Below, piece after piece: positions 25,213 to 33,113 of a stretch of 64,000 nucleotides of DNA. Position 1 is the stretch's first letter. The number at the start of each line of letters is the position of its first letter. Source of the DNA: JAGWBG01 sp034421095 (GTDB lineage: Bacteria; Chloroflexota; Dehalococcoidia; Lucifugimonadales; JAGWBF01); contig DAOUKR010000018.1 of NCBI GenBank assembly GCA_034421095.1, positions 93,582 to 157,581 of the forward strand. The letters run 5' to 3'. The position numbers and the translations under genes were made by a program. The notes under the pieces were generated by a model. The model saw only the letters and a list, made by a program, of their open reading frames with translations. It was not told the DNA's origin and did no database searches.

Positions 25213-26187
25213 ATGGCAGGTAAAGACCAGGCTGCCGGGCCTCCCGTCGGTCACTCCAAGGGGGCCGGTGCATTGCTTCCTGGTATCTACGTCATTGCCA
25301 GGAGTACGTTGCTTGCCATGCGCCCGGTGCAATGGACCAAGAGCCTCCTGGTGTTCCTGCCTCTCGCCTTCTCCGTGGGAGAGCGGTGGTCATGGAACGA
25401 AGCGTCCCTTCTGTCCGAGTTCCTTATTCGGGCCGTCGAGGGCGCACTTGTCTTTTGCGCCCTATCGGGGGCCGTCTACATTATCAACGACATATTCGAC
25501 CGGGAGAAGGACAGGAATCATCCCCGCAAACGCAGGCGGCCCATAGCCTCGGGACAACTTCCGGTTGCCGTAGCCGCCACCGTCGCACTATTATTGTTGG
25601 GGTTGTCCCTGGCGGGCAGCTTCCTGCTGGACACAGGCTTCGGAATAGTGTGCGTCGTGTACCTAGCCATGCACCTTGGCTACTCATCCCTTCTCAAGAG
25701 GATAATCATTCTGGACGTGATGATAGTAGGTGTAGGGTATCTGATACGGGTAGTGGCGGGGGCCTTTGTTATAGACGTAACCGTCTCGCCCTGGCTGTAC
25801 ACCACCATAGGGTTGGGAGCACTGTTCATAGCCCTGGGGAAAAGGTACAGCGAACTCAAGTCGGCCGGGAGCAACGCAGGCGACCAGAGGGTGGTCCTGG
25901 ACCAGTACAGCCGGGAGTTCCTGAGCCAGGTAATCACCGTCACCGGCGCCGCTACCCTGGTGACCTATGCCCTCTACACCTTTACAGCCAGGAATGTCCC
26001 CGACGACCATAGCATGATGCTGACGGTTCCCTTTGTCATATTCGGTCTTCTCCGATACCTGTACCTGGTAAATCAGACCGACGATGCCGAAAGCCCGGAG
26101 CTGGTAATAATCAAGGACAAGCCGCTGCTCGTAGACGTATTGCTCTGGGCGGTAACTGCGATTGTAATTTTGACGGTGAGTAGATAG
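25213..26187 (+). CDS. UbiA prenyltransferase, decaprenyl-phosphate phosphoribosyltransferase-like
   Basis: 324-residue membrane prenyltransferase of the UbiA superfamily. The first Asp-rich motif is NDIFDREKD (92-100) followed by HPRKRRRPIASG, and the N-terminal MRPVQWTKSLLVFLPLAF is characteristic of DPPR synthase (Rv3806c-like) enzymes that transfer phosphoribose to polyprenyl phosphate. GGAG precedes the ATG. About nine membrane helices. Co-transcribed with the flippase-like gene. In the DPPR pathway the product leads to arabinose donors; whether this organism makes arabinan-like polymers cannot be told here. Confidence 0.87.
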   Translation: MAGKDQAAGPPVGHSKGAGALLPGIYVIARSTLLAMRPVQWTKSLLVFLPLAFSVGERWSWNEASLLSEFLIRAVEGALVFCALSGAVYIINDIFDREKDRNHPRKRRRPIASGQLPVAVAATVALLLLGLSLAGSFLLDTGFGIVCVVYLAMHLGYSSLLKRIIILDVMIVGVGYLIRVVAGAFVIDVTVSPWLYTTIGLGALFIALGKRYSELKSAGSNAGDQRVVLDQYSREFLSQVITVTGAATLVTYALYTFTARNVPDDHSMMLTVPFVIFGLLRYLYLVNQTDDAESPELVIIKDKPLLVDVLLWAVTAIVILTVSR

Positions 26188-26210
26188 CCGGGTTGTGTTG
26201 CAGCTTCACC

Positions 26211-26239
26211 TTGACACACCTGGGGGGAGCCAATACAAT
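26211..26239 (+). promoter_or_regulatory. Promoter for rplU-rpmA-rpmE
   Basis: TTGACA (26211-26216) and TACAAT (26234-26239), 17-bp spacing, with the transcription start expected near 26246 and thus a very short leader before L21. Confidence 0.75.
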
Positions 26240-26257
26240 AGCTTGCAGAGGATGATG

Positions 26258-26911
26258 ATGGATTACGCAATTCTTAAAACTGGAAACAAGCAATACAGGG
26301 TCAAGCCCGGCGACGTGATAGACGTTGAAAAACTCCCAGTTGAAGAAGGCTCTTCAGTCGAGCTCACCGACGTGCTGGCGATTTCCCAGGACGGCGAGGT
26401 GACCTTGGGCACACCTCTGGTCTCCGGTGCCAGTATCCATGCCCACGTGAGAGAGCAGGGCAAGGACGATAAAATTATCGTGTTCAAGTACAAGCGCAAG
26501 GTCCGCTATCGCCGGAAGAAGGGCCACAGGCAGCCCTATACCAGGCTGGCGATAACCTCTATATGGTTGGGTGACAAGGAAATAGCCGTCCTGGAGGAGA
26601 CCGAACCCCAGGCTGCCGCCTTTGAGGGGACCTTTGTAGACGAGGTCGAGGACGAGCTTACGGACGACGTGGAAGACGACGAAATTGACGATGACCTCAA
26701 CGACGAGTTGGCGGATGACCTCGAAGATGACGAGGCCGACGGCGACTTGGAAGATGAAGCCGCAGACCAGGATGATGATATTGTTGACGGCCCCACGAGT
26801 GAGCTTTCGAGCGAACCTGAGGACGATGCGACGGAGGGGCCTGAAGGCGAAGACGCAGTTGAGGCCAACGATGGACCCTCGGACGAGGCCCGAGGTGGAG
26901 GTGATAGGTAA
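26258..26911 (+). CDS. rplU: 50S ribosomal protein L21 with long acidic tail
   Basis: Ribosomal protein L21, binding 23S rRNA. Residues 1-112 are a normal L21 (MDYAILKTGNKQYRVKPGD, VFKYKRKVRYRRKKGHRQPYT). An extra 105 residues, almost entirely Asp/Glu with Ala, Ser and Gly, follow. Of three adjacent ATG codons the third is 6 bases after AGAGG and gives the conserved N-terminus. The stop overlaps the L27 start as TAATG. The tail is intrinsically disordered and could compete with RNA, bind Mg2+ or be processed off; its function is not known to me. Confidence 0.93.
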   Translation: MDYAILKTGNKQYRVKPGDVIDVEKLPVEEGSSVELTDVLAISQDGEVTLGTPLVSGASIHAHVREQGKDDKIIVFKYKRKVRYRRKKGHRQPYTRLAITSIWLGDKEIAVLEETEPQAAAFEGTFVDEVEDELTDDVEDDEIDDDLNDELADDLEDDEADGDLEDEAADQDDDIVDGPTSELSSEPEDDATEGPEGEDAVEANDGPSDEARGGGDR

Positions 26912-27192
26912 TGGCCCATAAAAAAGCGGGGGGCAGCTCCCGTAACGGTCGCGACAGCAAGTCCAAGCGCTTGGGTGTAAAACGTTTCGACGGGGAGCAC
27001 GTGAGCGCGGGCAGCGTTATTATGAGGCAGCGGGGCACCCAAATCAGGCCGGGCCGCAACGTCGGACTCGGTAGAGACTTTACCCTGTTCGCCCTGTTGG
27101 AAGGCCGGGTCAAGTTCGAATGGGCGGCCAAGGGCAAGCGCCGGGCAAGCGTTTATCCCGTGGAGTCCCCAGTAGATTCCAAAGTAGGTTAA
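26911..27192 (+). CDS. rpmA: 50S ribosomal protein L27
   Basis: 93-residue L27, which reaches the peptidyl-transferase centre. MAHKKAGGSSRNGRDSKSKRLGVKRFDGE is diagnostic; there is no Firmicute-type N-terminal cleavage extension. Starts within the L21 stop codon (TAATG), so translation is coupled. obgE, often next, is not here. Confidence 0.96.
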   Translation: MAHKKAGGSSRNGRDSKSKRLGVKRFDGEHVSAGSVIMRQRGTQIRPGRNVGLGRDFTLFALLEGRVKFEWAAKGKRRASVYPVESPVDSKVG

Positions 27193-27197
27193 CATAG

Positions 27198-27398
27198 ATG
27201 AAGAAGGATATTCATCCCCAGTACTACGCAGCCACCGTCACCTGCTCATGCGGCAATACCTTTGTACTTGGGGCCACCAAGCCCACAATGCGGGTGGAAA
27301 TTTGCAGCAAGTGCCACCCCTTCTATACCGGTCAGCAAAGGGTGGTGGACACCGAGGGCAGGATTGAGCGGCTCAGGCGGCGGTTTAACTTGCAGTAA
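27198..27398 (+). CDS. rpmE: 50S ribosomal protein L31, zinc-binding form
   Basis: 66-residue L31. MKKDIHPQYYAATVTCSCGNTF and CSKCHPFYTGQQ contain the four cysteines of the zinc-binding (C+) form. Five bases after rpmA, so part of the same operon. A strong hairpin with a short T tract follows within 35 bp. Confidence 0.96.
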   Translation: MKKDIHPQYYAATVTCSCGNTFVLGATKPTMRVEICSKCHPFYTGQQRVVDTEGRIERLRRRFNLQ

Positions 27399-27429
27399 CC
27401 CCGTGTAAACGGACGTATCCGACGCATCT

Positions 27430-27480
27430 AAAGAGGGGGTGAGTGCCCCGGCGCCAGGCCGGGAGTCGCCCGCCCCCTTT
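27430..27480 (+). terminator. Likely terminator of the L21-L27-L31 operon
   Basis: AAAGAGGGGG pairs with CCCCCTTT across a GC-rich inner stem (CCCCGGC / GCCGGG), and the 3' arm runs into TTTATCT. It lies between rpmE and the DUF1385 gene. May be partial, since the next gene is close and in the same direction. Confidence 0.5.
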
Positions 27481-27512
27481 ATCTATGTCTGTCTTGTGAA
27501 GGAGAGTGGGGT

Positions 27513-28493
27513 TTGTCGGATCAGAGGTTCTTTTACGGCGGCCAGGCCGTCATCGAAGGGGTGATGATAAGGGGGCGGAGCTATTACAGTCTGGCCGTCC
27601 GCCGTCTCAACGGCGACGTGCACACAATTGCCGAACCTCTGAGCCAGATTTACACGGGACGGCTCAGACGTGTGCCTTTCCTTCGGGGGGCGCTCGTCCT
27701 GCTGGAAACCCTTGTGCTGGGAGTCAAGGCGCTCAACCGCTCGGCCACCATGGCCATGGAGGACCAGGTCGGGAAGGATGAGGAGGTCCCCGGCTGGCTT
27801 ATGGCCGCCTCCCTGTCCGTCGCATTTATTCTGGGCATCGGCATCTTCTTCATCATGCCCCTATTTGTGACCCGCACCTTTGAACACAGCATATCTTCGG
27901 ACATAGTGAGCAACCTGATCGAGGGAATCATAAGGCTGGTGGTGCTGGTAGCCTACATCGGGGGTATCGGACTCCTCAAGGACATAAGGCGCGTCTTCGC
28001 ATATCACGGCGCTGAGCACATGGCGGTACACACCCACGAGGCCGGGCTGCCCCTGGAGGTAGACAACGTCAGGCGTTTCCCGACGGCCCATCCCCGCTGT
28101 GGCACCGCCTTCCTGCTGACCGTGATGGTGGTGGCCATCCTGGTTTTTGCCTTCCTGGGAAGGTCCCCACTGTGGTGGCTGATCGTCTCCCGTATCGTGT
28201 TTATCCCGGTCATCGCTGCCGTAAGCTACGAGGTAATTCGATTCAGCGGCGCCCACCAGAACAACCCTCTAACCAGAATAACCACCTATCCCGGACTGCT
28301 CCTCCAGAGCCTCACCACACGCCAGCCCGACGACGACCAGATAGAAGTGGCCATCCATGCCATGAAGACGGCCATAGCAGCCGACGAAGGCAGGCAGCCC
28401 GTCAGTCCAGACGAAGAGATGGAGACTGGCCCTGACAGTGCCACAGGCCAGGTTGAGGGCGGAGGTCAGGCCGTATCGCCGCAAAACCCTTGA
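27513..28493 (+). CDS. DUF1385 membrane protein (YqhQ family)
   Basis: 326-residue membrane protein of the DUF1385/YqhQ family, commonly next to rpmE and prfA. The N-terminal FFYGGQAVIEGVMIRGRSYYSLAVRR and the middle YHGAEHMAVHTHEAGLPLEVDNVRRFPTAHPRCGTAF are family hallmarks; four membrane helices lie between and after them. The start is a TTG with GGAG at 9 bases. In relatives prfA and prmC follow; here a HicAB module has replaced them. Function unknown; a metal-dependent role is suggested by the His/Cys-rich conserved loop. Confidence 0.88.
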   Translation: MSDQRFFYGGQAVIEGVMIRGRSYYSLAVRRLNGDVHTIAEPLSQIYTGRLRRVPFLRGALVLLETLVLGVKALNRSATMAMEDQVGKDEEVPGWLMAASLSVAFILGIGIFFIMPLFVTRTFEHSISSDIVSNLIEGIIRLVVLVAYIGGIGLLKDIRRVFAYHGAEHMAVHTHEAGLPLEVDNVRRFPTAHPRCGTAFLLTVMVVAILVFAFLGRSPLWWLIVSRIVFIPVIAAVSYEVIRFSGAHQNNPLTRITTYPGLLLQSLTTRQPDDDQIEVAIHAMKTAIAADEGRQPVSPDEEMETGPDSATGQVEGGGQAVSPQNP

Positions 28494-28518
28494 TGTGTGG
28501 TACTATAAAGTGGTATTA

Positions 28519-28779
28519 ATGGATATGAGGACAAGGCATCGCCGGACCCTAGAGCGTATCTTCGCAAGGCCCACACCATCCGACATCAGGTGGTCGGAAA
28601 TAGAGGCCTTGATGCGAGCGGTAGATGTAGAAGTCTCAGAGAGGACAAGTTCACGGGTAGGTTTGAAGAAAGGAGAGGAACGGATTGTCCTTCACAAGCC
28701 GCATCCTAGCCCAGAGATTGGCAAAGCTGCGGTCCGAGCAATCGCCCAGTTTCTTGAGGCGATAGGAGTGACACCATGA
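28519..28779 (+). CDS. HicA-like toxin (system 1)
   Basis: 86-residue HicA-type mRNA interferase. ARPTPSDIRWSEIEALMRAV and IVLHKPHPSPEIGKAAVRAIAQFLEAIGV are the two conserved halves of this small dsRBD-like fold. The His usually found in GSH is replaced by the context SRVGLKKGEER, so activity is uncertain. ATG at 28519 or 28525 are both possible; the longer frame to 28438 belongs to the upstream gene. The stop overlaps the hicB start by 4 bases. Confidence 0.8.
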   Translation: MDMRTRHRRTLERIFARPTPSDIRWSEIEALMRAVDVEVSERTSSRVGLKKGEERIVLHKPHPSPEIGKAAVRAIAQFLEAIGVTP

Positions 28780-29117
28780 TGGAATACAAGGGTTACCTCG
28801 CCACAATTGAATACGACGATTCGGTGGGGCTGCTTCATGGCAAGGTCGTCAATGCTGGTTCCTATCCGATAGTGACTTTTGAGGCCTCTGATGTAGAGGG
28901 GCTTAAACGCGAGTTCCAAACATCCATTGAAGATTATTTGGCCTGGTGCAAGGAAGATGGTGTCGAGCCTCGGCGACCATTCTCAGGTAAATTGAACCTG
29001 CGATTGGGGGCAGAACTTCATCAGCGCGTGGCTATTTCCGCTGCTCGAAACGGTATGAGTATCAATAGCTGGATAGTGGATGCACTCGAAAGAGAAGCAA
29101 GTCCTCTTCCAGACTGA
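28776..29117 (+). CDS. HicB-like antitoxin with RHH domain (system 1)
   Basis: 113-residue antitoxin. Residues 1-62 are the HicB partial RNase H-like fold (YKGYLATIEYDDSVGLLHGKVVN ... FQTSIEDYLAWCKEDG), residues 68-110 a ribbon-helix-helix DNA-binding domain (LNLRLGAELHQRVAISAARNGMSINSWIVDALEREA). It overlaps hicA by 4 bases. The RHH end suggests the complex represses its own promoter. A second, oppositely oriented HicAB pair lies 0.7 kb away. Confidence 0.88.
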   Translation: MMEYKGYLATIEYDDSVGLLHGKVVNAGSYPIVTFEASDVEGLKREFQTSIEDYLAWCKEDGVEPRRPFSGKLNLRLGAELHQRVAISAARNGMSINSWIVDALEREASPLPD

Positions 29118-29214
29118 TTGCTGCCGTGAGCTACTAAGCGATTCAATCCAACGGCGCACGGCAGAATAATCCGCTAACCCTCTCCCACCCATAGGGCAAG
29201 CCTTGCGCCCGGAT

Positions 29215-29697
29215 TCATGCCTTCTGCGTCAGGTATTCCTTTACCAACTCAAGGGCGGCCCTCGCCGTGTCCTCACGGTTGGCGTTCCGGTCGCCGGTCC
29301 AGCGTAGCTCCCTGGTCGCCTCGTACCCGTCGCGGGCAGCCACACCAATATAGAATAGTCCGATGGGCCTGTCGGAAGAGCCTCCTCCGGGTCCGGCGAC
29401 CCCGGTGGTGGACACCCCCACGTCCGTGTCCAGGAGATGCCGGCCCTTGCGCGCCATCTCAAGGGCGGCGGCGGGACTCACCGTACCCTCCCTCTGAAGC
29501 AACTCCTCCGATATACCCAGGACTCGGGCCTTGGAGCCTCCCGTGTAGGCAATAACCCCGCCATAGAAGTATCGGGAGCTTCCCGGAACGCTGCACAGCA
29601 TGGAGCCTACCAGCCCTGCAGTACACGCCTCGGCTACGGCGATAGTGAGGCCCTTATCCCTGAGCAACTGCCCTACTTCTTCCTCTATCGCTGGCAT
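29215..29697 (-). CDS. pncC: CinA C-terminal domain protein, nicotinamide-nucleotide amidase
   Basis: 160-residue stand-alone CinA C-terminal (PncC) amidase, which deamidates NMN to nicotinate mononucleotide in NAD recycling. Motifs: TIAVAEACTAGLVGSMLCSVPGSS (nucleophile Ser region) , GGVIAYT and STTGVAGPGGGSSDRPIGLFYIG. The start has AAAGG at 8 bases. It is bracketed by two HicAB modules, which suggests these accessory modules inserted around it. pncB elsewhere in the window serves the same NAD pathway. Confidence 0.9.
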   Translation of the reverse strand: MPAIEEEVGQLLRDKGLTIAVAEACTAGLVGSMLCSVPGSSRYFYGGVIAYTGGSKARVLGISEELLQREGTVSPAAALEMARKGRHLLDTDVGVSTTGVAGPGGGSSDRPIGLFYIGVAARDGYEATRELRWTGDRNANREDTARAALELVKEYLTQKA

Positions 29698-29840
29698 CGT
29701 TAACTACCTTTCGCCCTCCCGTCGGGTGGTATAAATGGGGTCTTTCCAGAACTCTGGAGGGCCTGAGAGTAAAAATGGGGTGGAAATGGAGTCCTGGGAG
29801 GCCGGTGGCGATTCCGGCAATTACCCCGCCTTAAACCCAA

Positions 29841-30176
29841 TTACCGCCACCGCGCCAAACGCTCCGATGCCAGTCTGTTCATACTGACTCCGGCCTCGGC
29901 TGCATCCAATGCAAGAGCGCGGTGAGTTTCAGGCGGAACCCTGATAGCCAGATGCCCACTGTAGCTGCGAGTGGAGAGCGGCTCAGGAACCACGTCACCA
30001 TCGGCTAGTAGGTCTGCTACAGAAAAATCCACAAGATCGCGGATGCCAGCCAATGCTTGCTCGGCAGTCTCGGCCAAGTGACTAAGGGAAGCAAACTCCG
30101 TACACAGGCCCACGAACATTTCATCCTCGTCCGACCAAGTCACCCTGTAGATATAGCGGTCCTTCAACTCAACCAT
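29841..30176 (-). CDS. HicB-like antitoxin (system 2)
   Basis: 111-residue antitoxin. The N-terminus (YIYRVTWSDEDEMFVGLCTEFASLSHLAETAEQALAGIRDLV) is the HicB fold; the C-terminus (GHLAIRVPPETHRALALDAAEAGVSMNRLASERLARW) is a ribbon-helix-helix. It shares one base with the hicA stop (TAATG), so translation is coupled. Distinct in sequence from system 1, so cross-talk is unlikely. Confidence 0.9.
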   Translation of the reverse strand: MVELKDRYIYRVTWSDEDEMFVGLCTEFASLSHLAETAEQALAGIRDLVDFSVADLLADGDVVPEPLSTRSYSGHLAIRVPPETHRALALDAAEAGVSMNRLASERLARWR

Positions 30177-30412
30177 TACCTAGCCTCCAGTTTCTCTATT
30201 GCCTTCAATACTTGGCGAACCTGATATGGCTTAGCCATGCCCCGAATGGCTTGAATGTTCACCCGTGGGTCGCCTTGCCAGGGCATCCTGTAGACCAGAT
30301 GGCTACCCCGTTGCCGGGGCTCGCCGAAGTAGCGGTCACACAATCGCTTGAGGTCGTTAAACTTGACGCTCCTAGGGTCCCGTCGGATTTGGTCTAGCAG
30401 TCTTTCATACAT
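30176..30412 (-). CDS. HicA-like toxin (system 2)
   Basis: 78-residue HicA mRNA interferase with the catalytic His in RGSHLVYRMPWQG and the typical VNIQAIRGMAKPYQVRQVLKAIEKLE end. The start at MYERLL is set by an excellent promoter whose -10 box ends only two bases upstream, which excludes the longer frame to 30436. The mRNA would be leaderless or nearly so. Confidence 0.88.
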   Translation of the reverse strand: MYERLLDQIRRDPRSVKFNDLKRLCDRYFGEPRQRGSHLVYRMPWQGDPRVNIQAIRGMAKPYQVRQVLKAIEKLEAR

Positions 30413-30414
30413 AC

Positions 30415-30443
30415 ATGATAGCACTATTGATATCATTTGTCAA
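30415..30443 (-). promoter_or_regulatory. Promoter/operator of HicAB system 2
   Basis: TTGACA (30438-30443) and TATCAT (30415-30420) with 17-bp spacing. ATGATA immediately inside the -35 and TATCAT as the -10 form an inverted repeat (30415-30436), a natural operator for the RHH domain of HicB. Confidence 0.75.
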
Positions 30444-30680
30444 TGAGTTGCGGAGAGGGTCCGTAGCTGTAGTCGCCGGTCTGCAAATACTGTTTTGTGC
30501 CTGGAAGTGTCTGGAAAATGTCGGCATTTTAGTTGGCATTGACCTCAATGCTTTCACTCATTCTGGCTAGATCTGAAGCGTCGACAAGTGTTATCGGTTT
30601 GCCACAGCGAATCCGCCTTCTTGTCGTCCATGGTGGATGGCATGACCCGGTGCTCACTCACCCATTATATCAGAGGCTCG
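30444..30680. other. Gap with no intact gene
   Basis: No supported gene. On the minus strand a short tail reads GKPITLVDASDLARMSESIEVNAN and stop near 30530, protein-like but with no start, so it may be the end of a decayed gene. Nothing else seen. Confidence 0.3.
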
Positions 30681-31874
30681 TCAACCGGCCGGCTGGGCCT
30701 GTCCTTCTTCCAACGCCGTCCAGCATGGCAAACACCCGAAGAACATGAAACTCAGACCATACCCTGCCCATAACAGGAAGTCCGGGCTGCCTCCAACGTA
30801 GTCCAACACCACTAAACACAGGAGTGGAAAGGCCTGGACCAGGGCACTGCCTCCAAAGGTGACCATGTACCGGCAATCAACCCGATGGAATAGGATATAG
30901 AGCGAGAAGAGTAGTGCGATTAGCCCCGTGGTAACCATTATGAACACCGGGGACAGGTCCCAAACCGATGTAAAGCCGTCCAGCTTGCCGGCTGCGTGTA
31001 GCGGGGCGAACCCCTCAGGATCATAGAGATAGAAGGGCAGCGTGACCGCCGTCAGTGCGCCTACGGCGATAGCTGAATACGTGGCAGCCTGTCTCCAGCC
31101 GGATGTTTGGACGAGGGTCGAGAAGACAATCGGCAGGATGAATAAGTAGTTGGAACGGGAAGACAGGGCTATCCCAAGGAACAGGGCGGACGCTATTTTC
31201 ATGGGGGCAGAAGTGCCTTGTTGCCCGACGGTTTTCATCAGCCACAGCATCGCCACGAACACATAGATGCCATTGGCAAGACGGTCCACTCCGGTGACCA
31301 CTTGCTGCCATACCATTGGGCTCAGCACCAACATCATCAGGACCATGCCCAACGCCGACCGGCTATCCTTCAGATATGACCAAGCGACTATGAACAGCAC
31401 CGCCAGCCAGAATAGGTTCTGATAGGCCGCGTGCCCGATGGCGACGAAGGGTAGGGCTAGGATTATGGCGCCAGGCATCGGGACGGGTGGGTTATCCAGG
31501 TATGTCCTCACGTAGTAGGGATAGTTTCCCCTCATCAACTCGCGGGCGGTGATGTCCAGTGCGTCATCGGCATCACTCCCCCCACTGAATGTTTGGGGGT
31601 CATTGGCTATGGGATACACGAGCGAGAATACAACGGAGGTCACCACTAGAACTGATACTGCAACGCCTATCACCAGTCTTTTGCCAAGCTTCGGCAACAC
31701 TCTTGGAAGGATGTACTTGCGGGCTATCAGGAAAAGTCCAAAGGTGGCAACCAGATAGGCAATGACCATGAAAGCGCTGGTGTACTTCATAACCACACCA
31801 ACGGAGGGCAGGGCAACGCAGAGGACAAACCCGAGAGACAGGGCTAGGGTTCGATGGTTAGTAAATGTGGACAA
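30681..31874 (-). CDS. GT-C-like polytopic membrane protein (glycosyltransferase-like)
   Basis: 397-residue protein with about ten membrane helices. An early extracytoplasmic loop reads SGGSDADDALDITARELMRGNYPYYVRTYLDNPPVPMPGAIILALPF, the arrangement (Asp pair, GNYPY, DNP..PG) seen in polyprenyl-phosphate-sugar dependent GT-C glycosyltransferases. The only available start near the N-terminus is a TTG without a good ribosome site, so the exact start is uncertain. Exact family is not assigned; it may use lipid-linked sugar donors of the kind the UbiA/flippase pair would make. Confidence 0.65.
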   Translation of the reverse strand: MSTFTNHRTLALSLGFVLCVALPSVGVVMKYTSAFMVIAYLVATFGLFLIARKYILPRVLPKLGKRLVIGVAVSVLVVTSVVFSLVYPIANDPQTFSGGSDADDALDITARELMRGNYPYYVRTYLDNPPVPMPGAIILALPFVAIGHAAYQNLFWLAVLFIVAWSYLKDSRSALGMVLMMLVLSPMVWQQVVTGVDRLANGIYVFVAMLWLMKTVGQQGTSAPMKIASALFLGIALSSRSNYLFILPIVFSTLVQTSGWRQAATYSAIAVGALTAVTLPFYLYDPEGFAPLHAAGKLDGFTSVWDLSPVFIMVTTGLIALLFSLYILFHRVDCRYMVTFGGSALVQAFPLLCLVVLDYVGGSPDFLLWAGYGLSFMFFGCLPCWTALEEGQAQPAG

Positions 31875-31926
31875 TTTGTCGTCAAATGGGGCTTGAAACA
31901 GGATTCCCAGGTACCGGAAAAAGAAA

Positions 31927-32001
31927 TGGAGCGGAAGATGGGATTCGAACCCACGACCCTCTCCTTGGCAAGGAGATGCTCTACCACTGAGCCACTTCCG
32001 C
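31927..32001 (-). tRNA. tRNA-Gly (GCC)
   Basis: Complete cloverleaf on the minus strand: acceptor GCGGAAG/CTTCCGC, D-arm GCTCAGTGGTAGAGC, anticodon loop CTTGCCAAG with GCC, T-arm GTGGGTTCGAATCCCAT, discriminator T, and encoded CCA. Confidence 0.97.
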
Positions 32002-32031
32002 TCGCGAGTCTTGCCTGGCCATGCCGGATGG

Positions 32032-32106
<75 letters not shown>

Positions 32107-32220
32107 CGGATGGCATGGGGTATAGCCGACGCTTTGGACGCCTGTGTTGACCATATAATTGTAACCGTCCGCAGGCGGCCAGTCAACCGACACCGCCGAA
32201 TCGCCAGGGCAATCGCAAAG

Positions 32221-32366
32221 CTCCCCCCTCTGGCGTGAGAGGGTTGGGGTGAGGGGATCCTCCGGCTTCAGACAAGGCCATAGATTCCGGCCCCTCTTCG
32301 TCATTCCGGCCTTGAGCCGGAATCCATACCTCCGGCTTCTGGATTCTGGCTTTCGCCAGAATGACG
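32221..32366. repeat. Dispersed repeats, family C then family B
   Basis: GAGAGGGTTGGGGTGAGGGG (32238-32257) belongs to family C. 32300-32366 is a full family B unit: GTCATTCCGGCCTTGAGCCGGAATCC at one end and CTGGCTTTCGCCAGAATGAC at the other, each a small hairpin. Confidence 0.8.
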
Positions 32367-32383
32367 GAACAAGAGGTGTTTTG

Positions 32384-32412
32384 TTGACGGGCCACCGGCT
32401 TCGTGATATTGT
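32384..32412 (+). promoter_or_regulatory. Promoter for the 32.4-kb membrane protein operon
   Basis: TTGACG (32384-32389) and TATTGT (32407-32412), 17-bp spacing, 37 bp before the start codon. Confidence 0.55.
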
Positions 32413-32448
32413 ATGGTTCGTTTTCAGACTTACCCTTGGGGAAGGCAG

Positions 32449-33060
32449 ATGCGAGACCAGGTAGTAGGCCTCTTTCCGAAGGAAGGGAACGTGGTTGATG
32501 CCGCAAGTATGCTGCATCACATCGGATACTCTCCCTCGGACCTGGACCTGGTCAGCATGGATCGGGCGGATGACTCTGCCCTGACTCACCTGCTGAATCA
32601 CGTCCGCTTGGGGCGGTTGTTGGAAAGACCGGAGGGGGTATGGCCGTGGGCCATACGAGGTGCTCTCATCGGCTCCCTGGCAGTGGAGGTCCCGGTGCTC
32701 ATCTGGGTATTTCTCGCCTTTGACTCATGGGGACTTCAGATGTTTCTAGCCAGCACTCTATGGAAGATCGGGACCCTTCTGGGAGGAATGCTGGGAGCGA
32801 TTATTGGCCTGGACCGCGGCCTGGAACCCAAGGTAGCCCATCGCTACCAGGAGCACCTGGCTCTGGGCACAAGGGTACTGGCGGCACGGGTGCGCCACAG
32901 CGACGCCCCTCAGACTCGCGCCATTTTCATAGAGAGCGGGGCCTTTGACGTGCGGAATGTCGAGGGCAGATTCATCGCCAGGAAGTCATCCAATACCAGG
33001 CAGGCGGTGCCCGACCGGGTGGGCAATGACTCCCAACGCCCGGAGACTCAAGCCCGCTAG
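32449..33060 (+). CDS. Small membrane protein with DUF1269-like layout
   Basis: 203-residue protein. The first 30 residues (RDQVVGLFPKEGNVVDAASMLHHIGYS) form an alpha/beta element as in general stress/DUF1269-type proteins, and two glycine-rich hydrophobic segments follow (AIRGALIGSLAVEVPVLIWVFLAF and LASTLWKIGTLLGGMLGAIIGL). The cytoplasmic tail is basic. Start at MRDQVV has GGGAAGG at 6 bases, not the ATG at 32413. First gene of a run with the next unknown and an MFS exporter. Assignment to DUF1269 is tentative. Confidence 0.65.
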   Translation: MRDQVVGLFPKEGNVVDAASMLHHIGYSPSDLDLVSMDRADDSALTHLLNHVRLGRLLERPEGVWPWAIRGALIGSLAVEVPVLIWVFLAFDSWGLQMFLASTLWKIGTLLGGMLGAIIGLDRGLEPKVAHRYQEHLALGTRVLAARVRHSDAPQTRAIFIESGAFDVRNVEGRFIARKSSNTRQAVPDRVGNDSQRPETQAR

Positions 33061-33113
33061 AGACATCTGTCGCGCCGACAGGCGGGCCGATGCGTCAAAG
33101 AAAGGAGGAGACC

